NCBI GenBank assembly: GCA_021157745.1
Contig: JAGGWA010000030.1
Coordinates: 1 to 9,236, forward strand
Direction: 5' to 3'
Source: Thermoplasmata archaeon
Lineage (GTDB): Archaea; Thermoplasmatota; E2; UBA202; JdFR-43
DNA length: 9,236 bases
Part shown: in pieces, positions 1 through 5,410 of the stretch
Position numbering within the stretch: position 1 is the first letter of the stretch
Layout of the letters: the number at the start of each line of letters is the position of its first letter
Program-made: the position numbers and the translations under genes
Notes under the pieces: generated by a model
The model's input: only the letters and a program-made list of their open reading frames with translations
The model's database searches: none
Told to the model about the DNA's origin: nothing

Positions 1-654
1 GGCTCAATGGTTTATATGAGCAGCAATATGAAAATGGAAGCCAAGGCCAGAGGAGGCATCTTAAAGGCAATAGGAAGAAAATTCATGGGAGAGACATTTT
101 TCATGACAGAATTCTATCCAACGAATGGCAATGGCTACGTTGCTTTTGCTGGAAATGCTCCAGGAAAAATAAAAGCTCTTGAAATAGATGGAAAGGAATT
201 CATTGTTCAGAAAGATGCATTTTTATGCGCCGAAGACGGCATTGAGCTTAGCGTGGCTTTTCAAAAAAGGCTTGGCTCAATATTTTTTGGAGGCGAAGGC
301 CTCATTTTGGAACGCCTTACTGGCAGGGGAACTGCTTTCATTCATGCATGCGGTGACTTTATTGAAATGGATCTGAAGGAAGGAGAATCGGTGAAGGTTG
401 ATACTGGAAGCGTTGTCGGCTGGGAGTCAAGCGTTGATTACAGCATAAGCAGGGTTAAGGGCATAAAAACAATATTTTTTGGAGGCGAGGGACTTTTCCT
501 CACAACTTTAAAGGGGCCTGGCAAGATAATCATACAATCCATGACACTCCATAATCTCGCATCCGCTTTGGCGCCTTTCCTGCCCCGCCAGCAGCAGACG
601 TCGGGCAGAAGCGGCGTGTTAGGAACATTTCTTGACGAGACACTTGGAAAATAG
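1..654 (+). CDS. AIM24 / TIGR00266-family protein, 5'-truncated by the window edge
   Basis: The reading frame is open to base 1 (Gly-Ser before the first Met), and the visible start matches the internal family segment usually read as GAMVYMS, so about 30-40 N-terminal residues lie outside the window; the ATG at 7 is not the real start. The 217 visible residues show the family's hallmarks: ARGGILK near the start, then two copies of an IFFGGEG motif (around 277-297 and 472-492), reflecting the internally duplicated beta-barrel/beta-helix fold. The last 30 residues (RQQQTSGRSG and on) are polar and probably a flexible tail. No transmembrane helix or catalytic motif is visible. AIM24 proteins are widespread but of unknown molecular function; the yeast namesake is mitochondrial. 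The stop codon TAG directly abuts the CTA (reverse-strand TAG) of the riboflavin kinase gene, giving zero spacer between convergent genes. Family assignment is firm, function unknown. Confidence 0.85.
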   Translation, partial: GSMVYMSSNMKMEAKARGGILKAIGRKFMGETFFMTEFYPTNGNGYVAFAGNAPGKIKALEIDGKEFIVQKDAFLCAEDGIELSVAFQKRLGSIFFGGEGLILERLTGRGTAFIHACGDFIEMDLKEGESVKVDTGSVVGWESSVDYSISRVKGIKTIFFGGEGLFLTTLKGPGKIIIQSMTLHNLASALAPFLPRQQQTSGRSGVLGTFLDETLGK

Positions 655-1320
655 CTAACCATCATTCCATTTTATCTCGATTTGCCATTCTTTGAGGCTG
701 CCATAATCAATTAAAACTGGAGGATACATGATTGAATATCTCTTTTTTATCCATGAAACCAGCTTTTTAAAGCTTTGCTTTTCATTTCCATCGAAAATCA
801 AACTTGCTACAATGCGAGATGGCAGAACCTTGTTGCCCTTTCTTTCTTCGCATTCTTCTATGAGCGGATTTTTTAATAAAGGCTCTTCATAATATATTTT
901 TATCTTTCCGTTTTTTTCTTCTCCGCAATCCAACAGCATTTTTTTCCTGACTTTTACAAAAGGAACAAAATCTATTTTTATTTCATCGCCATCTTTAAGA
1001 TTGAGTCTCTCCCTCAAATTGTGCTTGGAGATTATTTCAATATAATCTTCCTTGCTTCTTTCAGGAATTATTATTGCGGCTTTCAATTTTTTTATTCTAA
1101 CAGGAAAACATTTTACCTTGCCATAACTTTTTCCATTTTTTTTAAAGCCATCTATGGCTACGCCATCTATTTTTTCCAAAATTTTTTTATATGGTGTTGC
1201 AACATTTAAAGTCCCTTCATAGGGATTTATTCCAAGCTTGTCTTTAAACTGCCTTTTATACTCTTCCATAGCCATGAACTTTCTTGCTTTTTTCTTTCCA
1301 GAGATAACCACGCCCATCAT
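655..1320 (-). CDS. ribK: CTP-dependent riboflavin kinase (archaeal RibK, DUF120) with C-terminal extension
   Basis: Residues 1-120 align from memory with archaeal RibK of the MJ0056 type, which phosphorylates riboflavin to FMN using CTP. Visible support: the VISG start, NPYEGTLNV at 32-40 (Thr37 and Asn39 correspond to the Mg-binding T and N), and NLRERLNLKDGD near 100-112. Two oddities. The glycine-rich nucleotide loop after VISG (GLGEGRYF in MJ0056) reads GKKKARKF here, with the later glycines gone. The protein is 221 residues while the domain needs about 125; residues 122-221 form an extension I do not recognise, without cysteine clusters or transmembrane helices. The gene begins immediately after the stop of the upstream winged-helix gene (TAAATG), so the two are surely cotranscribed and probably translationally coupled. 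In some archaea a winged helix is fused to RibK; here it is a separate protein. Role in FMN synthesis is inferred; altered nucleotide use is possible. Confidence 0.85.
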   Translation of the reverse strand: MMGVVISGKKKARKFMAMEEYKRQFKDKLGINPYEGTLNVATPYKKILEKIDGVAIDGFKKNGKSYGKVKCFPVRIKKLKAAIIIPERSKEDYIEIISKHNLRERLNLKDGDEIKIDFVPFVKVRKKMLLDCGEEKNGKIKIYYEEPLLKNPLIEECEERKGNKVLPSRIVASLIFDGNEKQSFKKLVSWIKKRYSIMYPPVLIDYGSLKEWQIEIKWNDG

Positions 1321-1560
1321 TTATAGCTCTTCTCTGCCTTTCATCCTGGCATATAGCTTTATTCCCTCCTCTGTAAGATGATAGCCCTCCTCGCCCTCCT
1401 CTATTATTCCCTGCTCTTTCAATTCTTCCGCAGCATTTTTTACCGCTCTTTCTATCAAATGTTGTTTCTTTGCTATCCTTTCAAGTCTTTTTTCACCAGA
1501 TGCTATTTCAATAAACACAGCCTTTCTTATCTTATTCGATAATATGAAGCCTTCATTCAT
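1321..1560 (-). CDS. Small winged-helix DNA-binding protein upstream of ribK
   Basis: A 79-residue protein with the pattern of an archaeal winged helix: helix-turn-helix region IEIASGEKRLERIAKKQHLI (residues 17-36), a recognition-helix candidate LIERAVKNAAEELKEQG, then a short beta wing with GYHLTEEGIKLYARMKG at the end, the typical 'Y-x-L-T-E-E-G' wing. No ligand or oligomerisation domain is present. It is the first gene of a two-gene unit with ribK (stop TAA directly followed by the ribK ATG). Because related winged helices are found as the N-terminal part of some archaeal RibK proteins and act there as flavin-pathway regulators, autoregulation of this operon is a reasonable inference, not shown. 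The promoter is not clear: a weak TTTATGAG on the minus strand (1592-1585) lies 32 nt before the ATG. It could equally be a general regulator unrelated to flavin. Confidence 0.8.
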   Translation of the reverse strand: MNEGFILSNKIRKAVFIEIASGEKRLERIAKKQHLIERAVKNAAEELKEQGIIEEGEEGYHLTEEGIKLYARMKGREEL

Positions 1561-1605
1561 TTTATCAATATTATATCGTTACAACTCATAAAGTTTTTGT
1601 AATTC

Positions 1606-1613
1606 TTTTAAAT
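1606..1613 (+). promoter_or_regulatory. TATA box for the methyltransferase gene
   Basis: TTTTAAAT, starting 26 nt before the ATG at 1632. This spacing matches the other TATA boxes in the window and implies transcription starting at or next to that ATG, i.e. a leaderless mRNA. It argues against the in-frame ATG at 1620. Confidence 0.5.
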
Positions 1614-1631
1614 GGAAGGATGTTTAGCATT

Positions 1632-2222
1632 ATGCCTGAAGAGGGGAGATTCGCACCTCTCTATGATATCTTATTTGGAAGATTGCTGGCTGGTGTGCAA
1701 CAAAAGATAGCCCAGATTGTTATGAAAAATGGATGTAATAGAATAGCTGATATGGGGTGTGGAACAGGAATGCAGCTTGCTTTATTGAAAGATAAGGTGG
1801 ATGCAATAGGAATTGATAAATCGCCCTTTATGCTGAAAGCTGCAAAGAAAAAAGGGGTTGAATGTATAATGGGCGATATTTCTTCCACACCTTTTCCATC
1901 CTCCTATTTCGATTGCCTCATTTATTCTTTTGTTTTGCATCCAAATAATAGGGCGAAGATAAAGGAAATACTGGAAGAAGGTAAAAGAATCCTGAAAGAA
2001 AATGGATGTTTCATCATAGCTGACTATGGAATTGCTAAAAAGAAGAGGGCTGCCATTGTAATAAGGCTGATAGAAAGAATGGCCACAAAAGAGCATTATA
2101 GAAACTATACGGATTATATGAAAAGAGGAGCAATAGACGGAATAATAGAAGAGGCAAGAATGAGCATAGATGAGAGGCAATCTTTTTACAATAATGGTGT
2201 CGAAGTCATTTGCTTACATTAA
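1632..2222 (+). CDS. Class I SAM-dependent methyltransferase (methyltransf_11 type)
   Basis: A 196-residue Rossmann-fold methyltransferase. Motif I, ADMGCGTG, lies at residues 39-46 (SAM binding); the acidic residue after strand 2 is in AIGIDKS (Asp62, ribose contact); MGDISSTPFP at about 80-89 is the adenine-contacting loop with Asp82; YFDCLIYSFVLHP is strand 4/motif IV; ILKENGCFIIADYG follows as the UbiE-like post-motif segment. The C-terminal part (helices with HYRNYTDYMKRG) probably caps the active site. Such proteins methylate small molecules, lipids or quinones and sometimes proteins or tRNA; nothing here fixes the substrate. I prefer the ATG at 1632 because of TATA spacing; the ATG at 1620 would add MFSI. 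Monocistronic, divergent from the winged-helix/ribK unit, and its stop overlaps the convergent SecB-like gene by 4 nt. Confidence 0.85.
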   Translation: MPEEGRFAPLYDILFGRLLAGVQQKIAQIVMKNGCNRIADMGCGTGMQLALLKDKVDAIGIDKSPFMLKAAKKKGVECIMGDISSTPFPSSYFDCLIYSFVLHPNNRAKIKEILEEGKRILKENGCFIIADYGIAKKKRAAIVIRLIERMATKEHYRNYTDYMKRGAIDGIIEEARMSIDERQSFYNNGVEVICLH

Positions 2223-2647
2223 ACAACCTCGGGTCCAAACTTCCCCTTTTTACCTTTGCTGGCATCAAATTTAACTTGCGGCAGCGGAATGGGCGGCGGC
2301 AGCTTGAGCTCGCGAGCAATGAAGACTGCCTCTGGCACACAAAAATGGAGTATGGCTGTGTGGATTTGCGATGCCACCTCGTTCGGCATATTCTTTTTTT
2401 CCTGCCATCTTTTTGCTATTTCCTCAGCATCGTTTCCTTCATAAATGAAGCCGCCCTCAAATTTTATCATGCCAACTGGGCCGAAGCTTGCTGTATATTC
2501 AAATTCAACATTTGCAACATTTTTTTCAACAACGCTGAATAAAGTAACGCTGCTGTTATGATCTATTCTTATGTTCATAGGGCGTGAAAGGTCTTTTATG
2601 TATCTTCTTGCTTCTATCGCCCTTATTTCCATATTCTTTATCATCAT
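2219..2647 (-). CDS. SecB-like protein (putative archaeal SecB-fold chaperone)
   Basis: A 142-residue soluble protein. The first half is a beta-rich segment (ARRYIKDLSRP, VTLFSVVEKNVANVEFEYTASFG, GMIKFEGGFIYEG), followed by a long helix (AEEIAKRWQEKKNMPNEVA) and then AILHFCVPEAVFIARELKLP leading to PPIPLPQVKFDA. That end closely resembles bacterial SecB, whose C-terminal helix 'YARECISNLV...' is followed by 'FPQLNLAPVNFDAL'. SecB is a cytosolic export chaperone; SecB-like proteins exist in some archaea (MJ0357). The assignment is by recalled pattern, so function is inference. The last residues (KGKKGKFGPE) are basic. Four in-frame Mets lie near the start; TATA spacing (28 nt) favours the third codon of the longest frame, at 2647, over 2653. 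Monocistronic; divergent from the exported-protein/response-regulator operon. Confidence 0.6.
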   Translation of the reverse strand: MMIKNMEIRAIEARRYIKDLSRPMNIRIDHNSSVTLFSVVEKNVANVEFEYTASFGPVGMIKFEGGFIYEGNDAEEIAKRWQEKKNMPNEVASQIHTAILHFCVPEAVFIARELKLPPPIPLPQVKFDASKGKKGKFGPEVV

Positions 2648-2667
2648 ATTCATTCAAAAGAGTTTTG

Positions 2668-2675
2668 TATATAAA
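2668..2675 (-). promoter_or_regulatory. TATA box for the SecB-like gene
   Basis: TTTATATA read on the minus strand, preceded by a purine-rich GAAGC. It starts exactly 28 nt before the ATG at 2647, implying a leaderless transcript. It sits 38 nt from the plus-strand TATA box of the neighbouring operon, so this is a compact divergent promoter pair. Confidence 0.65.
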
Positions 2676-2712
2676 GCTTCTTGCCTCCACACGAAAGCAT
2701 GCTGCAAAAAGT

Positions 2713-2720
2713 TTTATATA
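2713..2720 (+). promoter_or_regulatory. TATA box and BRE for the 2741-4283 operon
   Basis: TTTATATA preceded by a purine-rich BRE-like CAAAAAG (2705-2711). It lies 28 nt before the ATG at 2741, so transcription should begin at that ATG. This decides the start of the small exported protein: a longer frame from 2681 would begin upstream of the promoter. Confidence 0.7.
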
Positions 2721-2740
2721 TCCTGTGTTATTTTTGCTTC

Positions 2741-2974
2741 ATGAAACTATTCGCCATTGGTGTTTCATTTATTGTAACAAGCGTTATTTTTATGGGAGCT
2801 GGGACTGTTTCTTCCGTAAATTATGATTGGGTTAATGATAATGAAATTGGAATGGAGAGTAATGTTTCTTTTATAGCTCCAATGCCTGTAAATGTTTCCT
2901 CCGCTGCATATCTTTTACCACATGAAATATATATCGGGACGCCAGAATTTTTCGTTGCCATGGAGGGAAAATGA
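2741..2974 (+). CDS. Small exported or membrane-anchored protein, first gene of the receiver/radical SAM operon
   Basis: A 77-residue protein I cannot match to a family. Residues 1-24 (MKLFAIGVSFIVTSVIFMGA and on) form one hydrophobic segment after a lysine, consistent with a signal peptide or N-terminal anchor. The remaining 53 or so residues are acidic to neutral, contain VNYDWVNDNE and then SFIAPMPVNVSSAAYLLP, and have no cysteines or histidine-rich motif apart from one His. The start is set by the TATA box 28 nt upstream. Its stop TGA overlaps the ATG of the response regulator (ATGA at 2971-2974), so it is translated in step with it. It could be an extracytoplasmic peptide partner or merely a leader gene; nothing proves a link beyond the operon. 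Confidence 0.6.
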   Translation: MKLFAIGVSFIVTSVIFMGAGTVSSVNYDWVNDNEIGMESNVSFIAPMPVNVSSAAYLLPHEIYIGTPEFFVAMEGK

Positions 2975-3366
2975 AGGGGGCAATGCTTGTTGTAGAGGAT
3001 GAAGAGCCGATACAGGAATTGATCCAGGAATATCTTAAACCACTGAATATAGAAATATATTTTGCTTCGACTGGCGAAGAAGGCGTTGAAATGTATAAAA
3101 AGTTAAGAAAGCAAGGGATAAAGCCAATTGTAATCATGGATTTGAAGCTGCCAGGCATAAGCGGGGCGGAGGCGACGAAAAGAATAAAAAGATTTGACAA
3201 AGATGCTGAGATATATGCTTTCACAGCATGGTTCAGAACAAAGCTTGCTGAGGATGCAGTAAAAGCTGGTGCAAAAGCTGTTATAGGCAGATATGTTGGA
3301 TTCGATGGATTCAGAAACATTGTTAGTGATATTTTTGCTGGTAGAAGCATAAGTGGCACGATATGA
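2971..3366 (+). CDS. Receiver-only response regulator (CheY-like) with Lys-to-Arg change
   Basis: A 131-residue stand-alone receiver domain. Key residues: acidic pair Glu9-Asp10 in LVVEDEEP, phospho-acceptor Asp57 in VIMDLKLPGISG, switch Thr85 in AFTAW. The conserved Lys of the 'KPF' motif is replaced: the segment GAKAVIGRYVGF puts Arg107-Tyr108-Val109 where Lys-Pro-Phe is usual. There is no output domain; the tail after residue 115 is a single helix plus a short end. Receiver-only proteins act by protein-protein contact. No histidine kinase is in the window, so its phosphodonor is unknown. It overlaps both neighbours by ATGA (2971-2974 and 3363-3366). GGAGGG at 2962-2967 lies only 3 nt before its ATG, close for a Shine-Dalgarno site. 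Family certain; whether it is phosphorylated is open, since Arg for Lys usually weakens signalling. Confidence 0.88.
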   Translation: MKGAMLVVEDEEPIQELIQEYLKPLNIEIYFASTGEEGVEMYKKLRKQGIKPIVIMDLKLPGISGAEATKRIKRFDKDAEIYAFTAWFRTKLAEDAVKAGAKAVIGRYVGFDGFRNIVSDIFAGRSISGTI

Positions 3367-4283
3367 TCGTTTTTGGCCCTGTGCCATCTCGCCGCCTTGG
3401 AAAAAGTCTGGGGATAAACAATATTCCTGTAAAGATATGTAGCTACGCCTGCGTCTACTGTCAGCTTGGAAGAACTTTAAAAATGAGCATAGAGAGGAAA
3501 GCATATTATGAGCCAGAAAAAATTTTTGAAGAAGCAAAGAAAAAAGCAGGCAATGCAGATTATATAACTTTTGTTCCAGATGGAGAGCCCACGTTGGATA
3601 TAAATCTTGGAAAGGAGATAGAGCTTTTAAAGGAAATTAAAAGAGTAGCTGTTTTGACAAACGCCTCCCTCCTATGGATGGAGGATGTTAGAAATGATTT
3701 GATGGAAGCAAGCCTGGTATCATTGAAAGTAGATGCCGCCAGCCATGCATTATGGAAAAAAATAGATAGGCCGCATCCAAAGCTTGATTTGCAGGAAATC
3801 ATAGAAGGAATAATAGAGTTTTCAAGGGAATTTAAAGGGGAAATCATAACGGAAACGATGCTCATCGATGGCATCTATTATGGCACGGAATTTGAAAAGA
3901 TAGCGGGCGTAATCAAAAAAATAAAGCCTTCAATAGCCTATATAGCAACGCCGACGCGCCCGCCTGCGGAGCGCTGGGTAAGGGCGGCGAACGAGGAGAC
4001 GATAATGGAAGCTTACGATGCGTTGTCCAAAGTCGCTCGCGTTGAATATTTGATTGGTTACGAGGGCAATGAATTTGCTTCCCATGAAAATTTCAGGGAT
4101 GATATTCTTTCGATAACGAGCGTGCATCCAATGAGGAGAGATGCGGTTGAGAAATTGCTTGAGAAGCATGGCAAGGATTGGAGCGAGGTTGAGGAAATGA
4201 TAAAAAAGGGAGAATTGATAGAAATTGAATATGGGGGAAATAAATTTTATATGAGGAAGATAAAAAGTAGAAATAATTTATAG
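3363..4283 (+). CDS. Radical SAM enzyme of the COG0731 (wyosine-synthetase-like) family
   Basis: A 306-residue radical SAM protein. The N-terminus FGPVPSRRLGKSLGIN is the signature of this family; the 4Fe-4S/SAM motif CSYACVYC gives Cys26, Cys30 and Cys33 (CX3CX2C). VPDGEPTL (about 70-77) is the GGE-like SAM-binding strand, and TPTRPPAERWV lies near the end of the barrel. The C-terminal 75 residues, from about YLIGYEGNEF, contain SITSVHPMRRDAVEKLL and DWSEVEEMIKKGELIEIEY, a small winged-helix-like module typical of this family. The substrate of stand-alone members is not established; COG0731 is named after the tRNA wyosine enzyme TYW1, but I see no TYW1-specific second cluster. No SPASM cysteines. 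It is the last gene of the operon with the receiver protein (ATGA overlap), which hints at regulated activity. A local GC-rich stretch sits at about 3944-4002. Confidence 0.85.
   Translation: MIVFGPVPSRRLGKSLGINNIPVKICSYACVYCQLGRTLKMSIERKAYYEPEKIFEEAKKKAGNADYITFVPDGEPTLDINLGKEIELLKEIKRVAVLTNASLLWMEDVRNDLMEASLVSLKVDAASHALWKKIDRPHPKLDLQEIIEGIIEFSREFKGEIITETMLIDGIYYGTEFEKIAGVIKKIKPSIAYIATPTRPPAERWVRAANEETIMEAYDALSKVARVEYLIGYEGNEFASHENFRDDILSITSVHPMRRDAVEKLLEKHGKDWSEVEEMIKKGELIEIEYGGNKFYMRKIKSRNNL
4276..4283 (+). promoter_or_regulatory. TATA box for the CoaD fusion gene
   Basis: ATTTATAG overlapping the stop codon of the radical SAM gene; the TTTATAG core starts 25 nt before the ATG at 4302. This suggests the fusion gene has its own leaderless promoter instead of depending on the operon upstream. 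Confidence 0.45.
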
Positions 4284-4301
4284 CACGCTGTTTTTCCCAT
4301 T

Positions 4302-5234
4302 ATGAAGGTTTGCATTGGAGGAACTTTCGATACCTTGCATGAAGGACATGTGGCATTGCTTAAAAAAGCATTTGAAATTGGAAGCGTTGTTTACATTGGC
4401 TTATCATCAGATGAATTTCTAAAGAAGGTTGGAAAGGAAGCAAAGCCATATGAGGAAAGAAAGCAAAACCTTACAAAATTTTTGAAAAAAATGAAATGGG
4501 AAGACAAAGCAAGAATATCGCCATTGAATAGCATATATGGAACTGCAGATAGCGAGAATTTCGATGCCATTGTTGTATCGCCTGAAACTGAGAAAAGAGC
4601 AAGAGAAATAAATGAAATGCGCAGAAAAAAAGGATTGAAAGAGCTTAAAATTGTTGTTGTTCCATTTGTTTTGGCTAATGATGGCATACCAATTTCATCA
4701 TCAAGAATAAAAAATGGAGAGATAGATGGAATGGAAAGAATAAAGCCCATGAAAGTTTGCATTGCAACAAAAAATGAGGTTAAAATTGAAGCCGTAAAAC
4801 AAGTCTTTGATGAGTTATTCGATTTCAAAATTTTTTATGAAAGCATTGCTATAGAAACAAAAAAGCAGCCGTTTGGAAAGGAAATTTTTGAAGGAGCCAT
4901 GAAGAGAGCAAGTTCATGCAAAAATTGCGATTATTGTGTTGGAATAGAAGCAGGAATAGAAAAGCAGTATGGTATCCATTTTATTGAGCAAATTGTGATA
5001 ATAAAGGATAAAACTGGATTTACAACATATGGAAAAAGCCCATCCTTTCAATGCCCAGACTGGCTTCTGGAAGAGTTAAAGAAGGGAAAGGAAATGAGGG
5101 AAGCGATACCATTTAAAAAGGGAGAAGAAGATAAAGGAGCGATATGGTATTTTTCCCACAAAATGGACAGGCTTGCGTTAACAAAGCTTGGCATATTCAT
5201 GGCAATGCTGCCAAGAATGACAAAAAATTTTTAA
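4302..5234 (+). CDS. coaD: Fusion: pantetheine-phosphate adenylyltransferase (CoaD) + inosine/xanthosine triphosphatase (YjjX family)
   Basis: A 310-residue two-domain protein. Residues 1-148 are an archaeal CoaD-type nucleotidyltransferase: GGTFDTLHEGH at 7-17 (the T/HxGH ATP site), YIGLSSDEF at about 32-40, and ISSSRIKNGEIDG near 131-143 (the ISSTxI motif). This enzyme makes dephospho-CoA from phosphopantetheine and ATP. Residues 150-310 are a YjjX/NTPase_1-type non-canonical purine NTP phosphatase: IATKNEVKIEAV at its start, VGIEAGIE, and a C-terminal EDKGAIWYFSHKMDR followed by LTKLGIFMAML. That enzyme would remove ITP or XTP from the nucleotide pool. Met150 (codon at 4749) begins MKVCIATK, a natural start for the second domain alone and echoing the first domain's MKVCIGGT. 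I recall similar bifunctional annotations in Thermoplasmatota. Its stop overlaps the tRNA-Ser TATA box. Confidence 0.85.
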   Translation: MKVCIGGTFDTLHEGHVALLKKAFEIGSVVYIGLSSDEFLKKVGKEAKPYEERKQNLTKFLKKMKWEDKARISPLNSIYGTADSENFDAIVVSPETEKRAREINEMRRKKGLKELKIVVVPFVLANDGIPISSSRIKNGEIDGMERIKPMKVCIATKNEVKIEAVKQVFDELFDFKIFYESIAIETKKQPFGKEIFEGAMKRASSCKNCDYCVGIEAGIEKQYGIHFIEQIVIIKDKTGFTTYGKSPSFQCPDWLLEELKKGKEMREAIPFKKGEEDKGAIWYFSHKMDRLALTKLGIFMAMLPRMTKNF

Positions 5235-5235
5235 T
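5228..5235 (+). promoter_or_regulatory. TATA box for tRNA-Ser
   Basis: TTTTTAAT overlapping the stop codon of the CoaD fusion gene; the TTTAAT part starts 28 nt before the mature tRNA 5' end at 5258, giving little or no 5' leader for RNase P to remove. Confidence 0.45.
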
Positions 5236-5257
5236 CATTGCACTCTTTTCAAATAAA

Positions 5258-5340
5258 GCGGGGATGGCCCAGCCTGGTAAGGCGCAGGATTGCTAATCCT
5301 GTGGGCTTTGCCCTCGTGGGTTCAAATCCCACTCCCCGCG
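5258..5340 (+). tRNA. tRNA-Ser(GCT)
   Basis: The acceptor stem GCGGGGA (5258-5264) pairs fully with TCCCCGC (5333-5339), and the discriminator is G5340, as expected for serine. The D arm has a short GCC/GGC stem with A14-G15 and GG. The anticodon stem CAGGA/TCCTG (5285-5289 / 5297-5301) encloses TTGCTAA, anticodon GCT at 5292-5294, reading AGC/AGT codons. The long variable arm (GGGCTTTGCCC) is the class II mark of tRNA-Ser. The T arm has TTCAAAT in its loop. No intron and no encoded CCA. G15 is present, the position converted to archaeosine in euryarchaea. Confidence 0.96.
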
Positions 5341-5379
5341 CTCTTCTTATGAATTGTAAGGCAGCAAAACTGAGAAAAA

Positions 5380-5388
5380 ATTATATAA
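5380..5388 (+). promoter_or_regulatory. TATA box and BRE for the 5411-5847 unit
   Basis: ATTATATAA preceded by a purine-rich GAGAAAAA (5372-5379). The TTATATAA core starts 30 nt before the ATG at 5411, so a leaderless transcript beginning at that ATG is expected. This supports the reality of the 56-codon gene that follows. Confidence 0.65.
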
Positions 5389-5410
5389 TGGCATAGAATA
5401 CTCTTTCAGC

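Noticed and set aside
7..9. ATG at 7 as the start of the AIM24-family gene
   Set aside because: The frame is open upstream to base 1 and the residues there match an internal family motif, so the gene is truncated by the window edge.
1782..2180. A 132-codon minus-strand frame within the methyltransferase gene
   Set aside because: Antisense to a protein with intact SAM-binding motifs; no family features and no promoter.
3363..4283. The radical SAM protein as RaSEA, the partner of ArcS in archaeosine synthesis
   Set aside because: Its N-terminal GPVPSRRLGKSLG and CX3CX2C context fit the COG0731 group, not the RaSEA family, so the nearby arcS-like gene is not evidence for this.
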